DNA of 32,559 bases, taken from positions 1-32,559 of the forward strand of contig SVGO01000015.1 in the NCBI GenBank assembly GCA_015056305.1, in the 5' to 3' direction. Both the position numbers and the translations under genes were made by a program. The DNA comes from Clostridiales bacterium. GTDB taxonomy: Bacteria; Bacillota; Clostridia; Christensenellales; Aristaeellaceae. Shown piece after piece: positions 24,896 to 32,268 of this stretch. The notes beneath the pieces are model-generated. The model was not told the DNA's origin, did not search any database, and worked only from the letters and a program-made list of their open reading frames with translations. Each line of letters starts with the position of its first letter. Position 1 is the stretch's first letter.

Positions 24896-25798
24896 TCAGA
24901 ACTTGAGGAACCAGGTGGAGATGTAGCCGGTCTGGCCGCCTACTTCGGTCTTGGTCCAGTCGGTGCCCTTGTCAAGCACCGGGATCTTCGTGCCTACAGG
25001 GATGGTGGCCAGCACGGCGCTGTTCAGGCTCGAGCCTTTGCGGAAGTTGACGTAGCTGTTGCCGTTGGGATTGTAGACAGTGGCAGTGCCGGAGGCAGCC
25101 TGATCGGAGACCTTCAGGTACTTGGCCATCATGTAGCCGGTCTGGCCATCCACCTTCACCTTGTACCAGCCGTCGATCTTCGCCAGCAGGGTCACGCTTT
25201 TGCCGTTGCGGTAGTAGCCCAGCGCCTTGGCAGACGTGCTCGGCTCACTGCGCAGGAACAGCACCTGCGTGTCCGAAGGGTTGTTTACGATCGCAGTGCC
25301 GATGGCAGTGCTGCTATCCACGGAGCCGGTCGGCTTGCTGGAGGAGAGCCACAGGCTGGCCATATAGCCGGTCTTGCCGCCGAGCTCAACCTTGCTCCAG
25401 CCGTCTTCGGTGGAGAGCACGGTGACAGCGGTGCCGCGCGGATAGGAACCCAGGATGTCGCCGTTCGGGGCGTTGCGCAGGTTCAGGCCGCGGGTGTTGG
25501 TGTTCACATAGCGGGTGTAGCTGGCAGAGCCTTCCGCACCCAGATACTGGGTGTACATGTAGCCCTTCTGACCGCCGACCTGAACAAACGCCCAGCTGCC
25601 GTCGTAGCCGAGCACCTCCACCTCGGTGCCCCAGCCGTACTTGCCCAGCACCTCGGATTCGGTGGTCGCCTCGGCGCGCAGATTCAGCGTACCGGCGGTG
25701 ACGACGCGGATCTCGTTTTCAGCGTTTGCGCCAAACGGAACCGCCATCGCCATGCACATCATTGCGGCAAGGGCCGCCTTCTTGTTGTTGTTTTTCAT
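24896..25798 (-). CDS. secreted protein with four SH3b repeats
   Basis: A 300-residue exported protein. A signal peptide (KNNNKKAALAAMMCMAMAVPFGANA) ends with ANA before ENEI, about residue 26. Four SH3b/SH3_3 domains fill the rest. Each has an N-LR or N-FR strand, a G-V-VL-DGW turn and a closing GQ/KTGYM-YL: about 30-90, 100-155, 170-230 and 240-300. No catalytic domain is present, so the protein probably binds the cell wall or acts as a spacer. ATG 25798 follows AAGGAGG by eight bases; the longer open frame upstream has no ribosome site. It is related in domain type to the 7635-8678 protein. Confidence 0.85.
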   Translation of the reverse strand: MKNNNKKAALAAMMCMAMAVPFGANAENEIRVVTAGTLNLRAEATTESEVLGKYGWGTEVEVLGYDGSWAFVQVGGQKGYMYTQYLGAEGSASYTRYVNTNTRGLNLRNAPNGDILGSYPRGTAVTVLSTEDGWSKVELGGKTGYMASLWLSSSKPTGSVDSSTAIGTAIVNNPSDTQVLFLRSEPSTSAKALGYYRNGKSVTLLAKIDGWYKVKVDGQTGYMMAKYLKVSDQAASGTATVYNPNGNSYVNFRKGSSLNSAVLATIPVGTKIPVLDKGTDWTKTEVGGQTGYISTWFLKF

Positions 25799-25950
25799 CA
25801 GGAATTCCTCCTTTGTCATTGCGAAGGCGTCCAAGCGGCCGCTCTTGAGCGTCTTCTGCACATATGACGAAACAGCAGAAACGATTATTGCCACATAATC
25901 ATTTCCAACTTCTGGCAGGAAGAATATGATGATGAAGAAAAACAAGAAAT

Positions 25951-25983
25951 AACAAGAAAAAGAACGCATGTTTTTGCATGCGT
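25951..25983 (-). terminator. terminator of the pseudouridine synthase gene
   Basis: On the minus strand ACGCATG (25983-25977), a short A-rich loop and CATGCGT (25970-25964) form a 7-bp stem, followed by TCTTTTTCTTGTT. It lies 22 bases after the stop codon at 26006. Confidence 0.75.
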
Positions 25984-26005
25984 CCAGCCGCTCTGGAATG
26001 TATTG

Positions 26006-26923
26006 TCAGCGGGAAAGGATTGCCGATTCGGGATCAAACGCGAATACGGCGGGATGCGTAAGTTCCATGCGCATGCCCGTGATGGGATGAACGAAGCTGA
26101 GTGACACAGCCGAAAGCTGATGATATGTCAGCCCAAGGGCGCGGGATACCGCTTCGGATGCATCTGTTCTGTATCGCGTGTCGCCCAGCAGCGGACAGCC
26201 GATATGCGTCATATGCACGCGCAGCTGATGTGTGCGCCCTGTGACGGGCGAGAGACGCATGTGTGTAACCATCTGCCCATCGGGCAGAGAAATACGCTTA
26301 AGCGCCTTGTAGCGGCTTACAGCACGCTGTCCGTCCTGCGATACGATCCGGGTGAAGCTGTCCGGATGCTCACGGGCGATCGGCGCGTCGATCTCGCCTT
26401 CACCGGGTTCCGGACAGCCCAGTACCCATGCCTCGTAGACCTTGGAAAATGAGCCTGACCGCATCTGCTGCTGCAGGTGCGCCTGGGCGTAAGGCAGCTT
26501 GGCAAAGAGGACAATACCTGTCGTCTCGCTGTCCAATCGGTGCACGGGATGCGCGCCATAGCCCAGATAGGCATGCACGCGGCCTTCCAGCGTGTCGCTG
26601 CCGCCCGGCGCAGAGGGGGAGGGATGGCACTGCAGCAGCGCTGGTTTGAATACGGCCAGCAGCGCCTCATCCTCATAGATGATTTCAAGCGGAGAACGCA
26701 CGTCCGGCGTAGCCTTTGGCGGCTCATAGCCGTCCAGTACGACGCGCACGATCATTCCTTCGCGCACTTTCTGATTGGAAAAAAAGGGCGCCGCGTCAAC
26801 GGTGACGGCGCCCTGCGCTTTTGCGTTTCGCGTCTGCCTGCCGGAGAGCGCCATTGGTCCGCGCAGCAGCTGCTGCAGCGTGAGTCCGGCCTCTTCTGCG
26901 GTGACGATGTGAATCAATTCCAT
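26006..26923 (-). CDS. RluA-family pseudouridine synthase
   Basis: A 305-residue enzyme that isomerises uridine to pseudouridine in rRNA or tRNA. The N-terminal ~75 residues form an S4-like RNA-binding part (LTLQQLLR, then VTVDAAPFFSNQKVREGMIV). The catalytic domain has HPVHRLDSETTGIVLFAK with the catalytic Asp, then the YEAWV and GRTHQLRVHM-HIGCPLLGD motifs. All core residues are present. RluD-like or RluA-like target choice cannot be told from sequence alone. The gene is separated from the ABC operon upstream by a 224-base region rich in hairpins, and has its own terminator. Confidence 0.9.
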   Translation of the reverse strand: MELIHIVTAEEAGLTLQQLLRGPMALSGRQTRNAKAQGAVTVDAAPFFSNQKVREGMIVRVVLDGYEPPKATPDVRSPLEIIYEDEALLAVFKPALLQCHPSPSAPGGSDTLEGRVHAYLGYGAHPVHRLDSETTGIVLFAKLPYAQAHLQQQMRSGSFSKVYEAWVLGCPEPGEGEIDAPIAREHPDSFTRIVSQDGQRAVSRYKALKRISLPDGQMVTHMRLSPVTGRTHQLRVHMTHIGCPLLGDTRYRTDASEAVSRALGLTYHQLSAVSLSFVHPITGMRMELTHPAVFAFDPESAILSR

Positions 26924-26949
26924 CTTTTACTATTCTCAGATAAGAACGA

Positions 26950-27112
26950 TCTGTATGCGCGAAGCGAGGAAGGGGTTTGGGGATGCCGGGGAACTCGCAT
27001 AGTCGCGCAAGCGCTCCTTGCAATTCCTAACGTTCCGCCTGCCTGCTTCCGCCACTGGCGGCGGCAGGCTTCAGTCCCAAGCAGGTTTGGGCGGCAGCCC
27101 AATGGGTCCCTT
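26950..27112. repeat. GC-rich intergenic element with three successive hairpins
   Basis: Three hairpins follow each other. The first is GCCTGC-TT-CCGCC-ACT-GGCGG-CG-GCAGGC (27041-27069). The second is CCCAA/TTGGG (27078-27093). The third is a short CCC-AAT-GGG (27098-27106). The first hairpin contains the 21-base core that also occurs inverted at 88-108 with one change. The left part has GCGAAGCGAGGAAGGGG, like the segment near 8785. No T-tract follows on either strand, so this is not a classic terminator. It looks like a dispersed extragenic repeat. Confidence 0.5.
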
Positions 27113-27113
27113 G

Positions 27114-27128
27114 AATGCATATAGCGCA
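27114..27128 (+). repeat. 15-base direct repeat, copy 1
   Basis: AATGCATATAGCGCA, identical and in the same orientation as 30913-30927. The two copies flank the four-gene operon: this one lies 20 bases past its last stop codon. An exact 15-mer pair in a window of this size can arise by chance. Confidence 0.35.
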
Positions 27129-27147
27129 AACTGACTTGAGATTGGTA

Positions 27148-27906
27148 TTAAAGTACTTTGCTCAGGAAGTCCTTGGTGCGCGGGTTCTGCGGATGGTCAA
27201 ACAGATCGCGCGGATGGCCCTGCTCGCAGATGACACCTTCGTCCATGAACAGCACGCGGTTGCAGACCTCACGCGCGAAGCCCATCTCGTGGGTAACGAT
27301 GACGCAGGTCATATCGTTTTCGGCCAGGCCCTTGATAACCTCGAGCACCTCGCCGACCATTTCCGGGTCGAGCGCAGAGGTCGGCTCATCAAAGAGCATG
27401 ACTTCCGGCTCCATCGCCAGCGCGCGCACGATTGCAAGGCGCTGCTTCTGGCCGCCGGAGAGGCGGGAGGGCTTGTTGTCGCGCTTGTCGCTCAGGCCCA
27501 CGCGCTCCAGCAGCGCTTCTGCCTTGGCGATGGCCTCGTCCTTGCTCTGCTTGCCCAGCAGGATCGGCGCGAGGGTGATGTTGTCGATGACGGACATGTG
27601 CGGGAAGATGTTGAAGTGCTGGAACACCATGCCCATCTTCTGACGATGCTTGTCAATGTTGAGCTTCTTGTCGGCGATGTCCACGCCGTTAAACCAGATG
27701 TGGCCGCTGGTCGGCTCCTCCAGGCGATTCAGGCAGCGCAGGAACGTGGACTTGCCGGAGCCGGACGCGCCGATCAGAGAAACGACCTCGCCCTTGTGAA
27801 TGGTTTCGGTGATGCCGGAGAGCACCTTCAGGCTTCCGAAGCTCTTGTGCAGATCCTCGACACGGATCAGCTCGGGCGCGCTCTTGTAATCAAAATTCTC
27901 TCTCAT
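27148..27906 (-). CDS. amino-acid ABC transporter ATPase (GlnQ type)
   Basis: A 252-residue cytoplasmic ATPase that powers uptake of polar amino acids. It has Walker [10 protein letters not shown] near residue 38, signature LSGGQKQR, Walker [15 protein letters not shown] and switch VTHEMGF. The length and the ending ([18 protein letters not shown]) are usual for the family. ATG 27906 is chosen because GGAGGG lies nine bases upstream, across the stop of the permease gene; TTG 27912 is too near that site. The two genes are two bases apart. The substrate-binding partner is probably the divergent gene at 31135. Confidence 0.93.
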   Translation of the reverse strand: MRENFDYKSAPELIRVEDLHKSFGSLKVLSGITETIHKGEVVSLIGASGSGKSTFLRCLNRLEEPTSGHIWFNGVDIADKKLNIDKHRQKMGMVFQHFNIFPHMSVIDNITLAPILLGKQSKDEAIAKAEALLERVGLSDKRDNKPSRLSGGQKQRLAIVRALAMEPEVMLFDEPTSALDPEMVGEVLEVIKGLAENDMTCVIVTHEMGFAREVCNRVLFMDEGVICEQGHPRDLFDHPQNPRTKDFLSKVL

Positions 27907-27908
27907 GA

Positions 27909-28574
27909 TCAATCGCCCTCCTTGAGCTTCTTTTCAAGCAGTGCAACCAGCTTGCTCATCGTGAATGTCAGCACGAAATAGATGACGCCGATGATGATCA
28001 GCGGCTCAAGTACCAGATAGGTCTTGCCGGAGATCGTCTGATACTGGGTCATCAGGTCGCCGACGTAGAACGTGGAGGCCAGGGAGGTCTCCTTGGTGAT
28101 GGCGACAAACTCGTTGCACATCGCCGGCAGCACGTTTTTGAACGCCTGCGGCAGGATGATGCGCGTCATGGTCTGACCGGCGGACAGGCCCAGGGAGCGC
28201 GCGGCTTCCGTCTGGCCGCGGTCGATGGACTGGATGCCGGAGCGGAAGATCTCGGACATGTACGCGCCGGAGTTGATGATCAGCGCGACCGCAATACAGG
28301 TGAACTTGGAGAGCTTGAGCGCGGGCAGCATGTCCGGCAGCAGGAAGTAGAAGAAATACAGCTGAAGCAGAAGCGGCGTGTCGCGGATCACCTCGGTGTA
28401 TACAGCAGCGATACCGTTGAGGATTTTCGACTTGGACAGACGCATGATCGCGACGAACGCGCCGATGATGCAGCCGATGAGCACGGAGATAAAGGCCAGC
28501 AGCAGCGTCGTACCCAGGCCGTTGACGAAGTTCATGCCGTACTTGACCAGCAGTCTTTCGATATTGGCGAGCAA
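27909..28574 (-). CDS. amino-acid ABC transporter permease (HisM/GlnP type)
   Basis: A 221-residue inner-membrane subunit with about five helices. The cytoplasmic EAA loop that contacts the ATPase is clear: [20 protein letters not shown] near residues 128-147. The N-terminal [22 protein letters not shown] and [16 protein letters not shown] are family hallmarks. The start is TTG 28574, with AAGGAGG seven bases before it; no ATG is nearby. It is the only permease here, so it would act as a homodimer with the ATPase. It lies 28 bases after the dehydrogenase gene. Confidence 0.92.
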   Translation of the reverse strand: MLANIERLLVKYGMNFVNGLGTTLLLAFISVLIGCIIGAFVAIMRLSKSKILNGIAAVYTEVIRDTPLLLQLYFFYFLLPDMLPALKLSKFTCIAVALIINSGAYMSEIFRSGIQSIDRGQTEAARSLGLSAGQTMTRIILPQAFKNVLPAMCNEFVAITKETSLASTFYVGDLMTQYQTISGKTYLVLEPLIIIGVIYFVLTFTMSKLVALLEKKLKEGD

Positions 28575-28602
28575 GGTTTTTCCTCCTTATAATGGGGTCG
28601 TT

Positions 28603-29691
28603 TTACAGGGATTCCACGCGCGTCATGGCGTCAAAAACCATGTCCGGCGTAATGGGATAGGGGATATGGGCCATATCGGGGCCTGTGGTGGCCTCGATCA
28701 GGGTGCTTTCAAGCGCCTTGCGCTCAAGCGGGACGTTCATCTCCCGCAGCGTGACCGGCGTGCCAAGCGACTTGAGGAAGCGCTGAAGCTCCTTCGCTTT
28801 ATCTGTCTGGCCGTCGAGCATTAGCTGAACCAGCGCGCCGTACGCGACCAGGTCGCCGTGCAGGCAGTCCCTTTCCACATGCTCAAAGAGCTGCAGACCG
28901 TAGCAGACCGCATGTGCGAGCGCGCAGTTGTAGTCGTCGTTGGCCATCAGCGAAACCAGACCGGCGGACACGATGATGCTGCGCGCGCAGATCTCCATCG
29001 CAGAACCCGCTTCATGGCGCAGCACTTCATCAAGCGCTTCACGGCCGTATTGCAGGATCGGACCATAGCAGGTCGAGGAAAGCGCCACGCCGATGGCGGA
29101 CATGTGATCCATGCCCTTGCCCAGTACGTCGCCGCGCGCGGAGAATGTGCTCTCCAGATGCTTGGCGAGCGTGTCGCCCATGCCCGCGCGGAAGTACTTG
29201 TCCGGTGCGTTCGCGGCGATCTCAAGATCCACCAGCGTCAGCGCGGGCGGCGCATCGAAGAAGATAAATCGGTCGAACGGGCCGTCCTCACGGTATACGA
29301 CGGATAGCGCCGTGATCGGCGCACAGTTGGACACCAGCGTCGGCAGGCTGACTAGCGGCTTTTTGAGCAGATCGGCCACGCCCTTGGCGGTGTCGATCGC
29401 TTTGCCGCCGCCCATGCCCACGATGAAGTCGGGAGCTATCGGCGCGATTTCGTCTGCAAGGCGATTCATGGCGCTTTGCGTGCAGGCGCCGCCGAAAGGG
29501 AGCGCCCCCAGCAGTGTCATGTCGCTGCTGCTGAGCGCGGCAACGAGGGAGGGCAAGCCCTTTTCCATCGCCGTCACGCCGCCGACCACGACAAAGCTTT
29601 TACCCAGCTCACAGCACAGCGCCGGGAAGCGGGCGTATACGCCGCGGCCAAAGCAGAAGCGCGGCAGGGTAATGAGATCAGTGATGTACAT
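28603..29691 (-). CDS. iron-containing alcohol dehydrogenase / glycerol dehydrogenase family
   Basis: A 362-residue NAD(P)-dependent oxidoreductase of the group III (iron-type) family. The nucleotide-binding part has VVVGG and the hallmark GMGGGKAIDTAKGVAD near residues 90-105. The metal site is suggested by MGDTLAKHLE, ALAHAVCYGL and CLHGDLVAYG (one Asp, two His). Closest in style to glycerol-dehydrogenase-like members; the substrate could be an aldehyde or a keto acid. ATG 29691 shares its A with the stop of the aminotransferase gene. Its place between an aminotransferase and an amino-acid transporter suggests that it reduces a product of transamination. Confidence 0.85.
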   Translation of the reverse strand: MYITDLITLPRFCFGRGVYARFPALCCELGKSFVVVGGVTAMEKGLPSLVAALSSSDMTLLGALPFGGACTQSAMNRLADEIAPIAPDFIVGMGGGKAIDTAKGVADLLKKPLVSLPTLVSNCAPITALSVVYREDGPFDRFIFFDAPPALTLVDLEIAANAPDKYFRAGMGDTLAKHLESTFSARGDVLGKGMDHMSAIGVALSSTCYGPILQYGREALDEVLRHEAGSAMEICARSIIVSAGLVSLMANDDYNCALAHAVCYGLQLFEHVERDCLHGDLVAYGALVQLMLDGQTDKAKELQRFLKSLGTPVTLREMNVPLERKALESTLIEATTGPDMAHIPYPITPDMVFDAMTRVESL

Positions 29692-30872
29692 TACTTCAGC
29701 AGCTCCGGAATTTTCGCCAGGCGGTCGAGCGCCTCGTAGAGGGTTTCTTCGCTGCGCGCGAAGTGCAGACGGATCAGATGATTGACGTCCTCGCGGAAGA
29801 AGCTGGAGCCCGGCACGGCGGCAACGCCGACATTGCGGATCATCCACTCGCAGAACTCCATGTCGCTTCTGTCGTGGAACAGCATCCCTTCCTTCTGGAA
29901 GTCGCTGATATCCACCATCACGAAGTAGCTGCCCTGCGGCACGGTGTGCTTGAGGCCGATCCTGTCCAGACCGTCGAGGAAGATCTGGCGCTTCTTCGTG
30001 TAAAGCTCGGTCATCTCGTCGTAGTAGCTCTGCGGGAACTCAAGGCCCACCACAGCAGCCTCCTGCAGCGGGGATGCTGCGCCGACGGTCAGGAAGTCGT
30101 GCACCTTCTTCGCGTTTTCGATCACATAGGCCGGTCCGATCAGGTAGCCCAGACGCCAGCCGGTGATGGAGTACGTTTTCGAGAGGGAAGAGCAGCAGAT
30201 CACGTGGTCGGCAATCTCCGGCAGGGAGCCTGCGTAGACGTGCTTGTGCGGCGCGAAGATGATGTGCTCGTATACCTCGTCGGTGATCATATATGCGTCG
30301 TACTTGACACACAGACCGCCGATGTAGAGCAGCTCATCTTTGGTGAAGACCTTGCCGCAGGGATTGGACGGGTTGCAGACGATGATTGCCTTGGGATGCT
30401 GCCTGAACGCATCCTCGAGCGCCGTGCGGTCGAAGTCGAACGTCGGCGGCACCAGCGGCACAAAGATCGGATCCGCGCCAGAGAGGATTGCGTCCGCGCT
30501 GTAATTCTCATAGAACGGAGAGAAGACGATGACCTTGTCGCCCGGATTGCAGACGGTCATCATCGCGCTCATCATCGCTTCCGTGCCGCCGCAGGTCACC
30601 AGAACCTCTGTCTCGGGATCGATCTCGCGGCCATAGGCCTTGCTCTGCTTGCGGGCGAGCGCCTGACGGAAGTTTTCCGCGCCGAACGTGATGGGGTACT
30701 GATGCGGGCCCTCGTCGGCCACCTCGCGCAGGCGATCAGTGATCGCCTTGGGCGGCGGAAAATCCGGGAAGCCCTGAGAAAGATTGATCGCGCCGACCTC
30801 ATCGCTGATGCGGGTCATGCGGCGAATAACAGAATCCGTAAACGTCTGAACACGGCGGCTCAGTTCCGGCAT
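29691..30872 (-). CDS. PLP-dependent class I aminotransferase
   Basis: A 393-residue fold-type I enzyme that moves an amino group between an amino acid and a 2-oxo acid. INLSQGFPDFPPP at the start, the VTCGGTEAMMSAMM helix, NPSNPCGKVF, DEVYEHIIF and the PLP lysine in SSLSKTYSITGWRLGY are all intact, as is the carboxylate arginine region HLIRLHFARSEE. The pattern resembles the kynurenine/methionine aminotransferase subgroup, so aromatic or sulfur amino acids are plausible substrates; this is inference. ATG 30872 follows GAAAGGTG. It is the first gene of the operon, with a likely promoter about 65 bases upstream. Confidence 0.92.
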   Translation of the reverse strand: MPELSRRVQTFTDSVIRRMTRISDEVGAINLSQGFPDFPPPKAITDRLREVADEGPHQYPITFGAENFRQALARKQSKAYGREIDPETEVLVTCGGTEAMMSAMMTVCNPGDKVIVFSPFYENYSADAILSGADPIFVPLVPPTFDFDRTALEDAFRQHPKAIIVCNPSNPCGKVFTKDELLYIGGLCVKYDAYMITDEVYEHIIFAPHKHVYAGSLPEIADHVICCSSLSKTYSITGWRLGYLIGPAYVIENAKKVHDFLTVGAASPLQEAAVVGLEFPQSYYDEMTELYTKKRQIFLDGLDRIGLKHTVPQGSYFVMVDISDFQKEGMLFHDRSDMEFCEWMIRNVGVAAVPGSSFFREDVNHLIRLHFARSEETLYEALDRLAKIPELLK

Positions 30873-30912
30873 AATTATTCACACCTTTCGGCTATTCATA
30901 CACAAATACGCA

Positions 30913-30927
30913 AATGCATATAGCGCA
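30913..30927 (+). repeat. 15-base direct repeat, copy 2
   Basis: AATGCATATAGCGCA, identical to 27114-27128. It lies between the predicted -10 box and the start codon of the aminotransferase gene, so it would be near the start of the operon transcript. Confidence 0.35.
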
Positions 30928-30930
30928 GAT

Positions 30931-30959
30931 ATTCTATCATAATCAATGAAAAGAAACAA
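30931..30959 (-). promoter_or_regulatory. likely promoter of the aminotransferase-ABC operon
   Basis: On the minus strand TTGTTT (30959-30954), 17-base spacer, TAGAAT (30936-30931). The -10 box matches five of six consensus bases and the -35 three of six. The spacing is ideal. Confidence 0.5.
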
Positions 30960-31042
30960 CAGCTAAGCCTCAACTTTTTTCAAAAAAACGCAGATTTAAG
31001 GCCGAATCACGAGGATTGGGTCCTTTTATGCAGTATATTCAC

Positions 31043-31071
31043 TTGACATATGCATACCGTCGTTGTACAAT
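31043..31071 (+). promoter_or_regulatory. sigma-A-type promoter of the solute-binding protein gene
   Basis: TTGACA (31043-31048, perfect), 17-base spacer, TACAAT (31066-31071, five of six). Start near 31078; a small GGAGC-CAT-GCTCC hairpin (31089-31101) lies in the leader. Confidence 0.85.
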
Positions 31072-31134
31072 AGCGCTATCATTCGTTTGGAGCCATGCTC
31101 CGGCGATGAATAATTGAATAGGGGGTAATTCCTT

Positions 31135-31902
31135 ATGAAGAAGCTTTTTGCGCTTGTGCTCGCGATTGCGATGATCATGACCTGCTCTCTGGCGATGGCG
31201 GATCGTCTGGCGGATATTCAGGCGAATGGCAAGCTCGTCGTTGCGACCAGCCCGGACTGGCCGCCGTATGAGTACATCGACGACGAGGGCAACGTGACCG
31301 GCACCGACGTGCTGATGGTCAAGTGGATGGCCGAGCAGCTGGGCGTTGAGCTGGAGCTGCAGGAGATGGCGTTCGACGCCTGCCTCGCCGCTGTTGCCAT
31401 GGGCGACGTAGACATGGTCGTGGCCGGCCTGACCTATGATGAGGAGCGCACCAACGCGATGGACCTCACCGGTATCTACTGGAACGAGGGCGATCAGGGT
31501 CTGCTCGTCAAGAAGGGCATGGGCGCCACCTTTAATTCCGCTGAAGCCTTCGACGGCAAGAATGTCGCCGCGCAGAACGGCACCAACCAGCAGATCATGG
31601 TCGAGGAGCAGCTCACCGGCGCGACTCTCGAGCTGATCACCAAGATCCCGGACGGCGTGAACATGGTCAAGAACGGCCGTGTCGACGCTCTGGCAATCCC
31701 GAAGACCGTGTATGACAGCGTGCTGGCCGAGAACGACGATCTGGAGATCGCCGAGTTCGCTTTCGATTTCGAGGGCGGCAACTACATCGCCAGCGTCAAG
31801 GGTGAGCAGGCCCTGACCGATAAGATCCAGGAGCTGATCAATCAGATCAACGAAGAGGGTCTGTATCAGAAGTGGGTCGACGAGATCCTGCTCGCGAAGT
31901 AA
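31135..31902 (+). CDS. amino-acid ABC transporter substrate-binding protein
   Basis: A 255-residue secreted receptor of family 3 (HisJ/GlnH type). A signal peptide occupies about residues 1-22 (KKLFALVLAIAMIMTCSLAMA before DRL). The mature part starts with GKLVVATSPDWPPYEYIDDEGNV and has the MAFDACLAAVAMGDVDMVVAGLT and AAQNGTNQQ motifs of the family. A Cys lies in the signal region, but the preceding residues (IMT) do not fit a lipobox, so the protein may not be lipid-anchored. GGGGG lies nine bases before ATG 31135. It is divergent from the permease and ATPase operon and has a strong separate promoter and terminator, which would give excess receptor. Confidence 0.93.
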   Translation: MKKLFALVLAIAMIMTCSLAMADRLADIQANGKLVVATSPDWPPYEYIDDEGNVTGTDVLMVKWMAEQLGVELELQEMAFDACLAAVAMGDVDMVVAGLTYDEERTNAMDLTGIYWNEGDQGLLVKKGMGATFNSAEAFDGKNVAAQNGTNQQIMVEEQLTGATLELITKIPDGVNMVKNGRVDALAIPKTVYDSVLAENDDLEIAEFAFDFEGGNYIASVKGEQALTDKIQELINQINEEGLYQKWVDEILLAK

Positions 31903-31916
31903 TCTTCAAAAGCATC

Positions 31917-31944
31917 AAAAGGACCGGAATACTCCGGTCCTTTT
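31917..31944 (+). terminator. terminator after the solute-binding protein gene
   Basis: AAAAGGACCGGA (31917-31928), loop ATAC, TCCGGTCCTTTT (31933-31944): a perfect 12-bp stem ending in T. Confidence 0.92.
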
Positions 31945-32046
31945 CCTTTGCCCGAAATCTGCGTGCGGTTTATTCCGCCGTATGTATTTGCGCGGCTTAT
32001 GCGATTCTCAAATCAGATTAATCTCGTGCAAAGCAATGAAGGGAGT

Positions 32047-32154
32047 CTGAGGGTTCGGATTCTCCGAACTGGGACAGGAGTGAATGACAGCCCTGTGGGC
32101 TGTCAGAGCTGTCCTGACCGACGAGCATCGAGCGAGGAGAGAGAAATCCCTCAG
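32047..32154. repeat. folded intergenic element, clostridial palindromic-repeat type
   Basis: The outer stem CTGAGGG (32047-32053) pairs with CCCTCAG (32148-32154). Inside, GTTCGGA/TCCGAAC (32053-32069) forms one hairpin. GGACAG/CTGTCC (32072-32077 with 32109-32114) encloses a perfect 9-bp hairpin TGACAGCCC/GGGCTGTCA (32085-32105). The segment after it (CGAGCGAGGAGAGAGAAATCC) resembles common extragenic repeats of Bacillota. The rest of 31945-32226 shows no gene. Confidence 0.5.
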
Positions 32155-32226
32155 GCAGGTTTAAGCGGAAGCACAACGTATGTCATGGGTGTTCCTGTGC
32201 AAATCTATTTGAGATCAGCATGAATC

Positions 32227-32252
32227 AAAAAAGACTGCCCTTTCGGACAGCC
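32227..32252 (-). terminator. terminator of the TctA-family gene
   Basis: On the minus strand GGCTGTCC (32252-32245), loop GAAA, GGGCAGTC (32240-32233), followed by TTTTTT: an 8-bp stem with two G-T pairs. Confidence 0.85.
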
Positions 32253-32268
32253 TTTTCTTTTTGATGGA

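Noticed and set aside
31948-32223. Open frame of about 90 codons after the receptor terminator
   Set aside because: It runs through the nested palindromic element, and I see no ribosome site.
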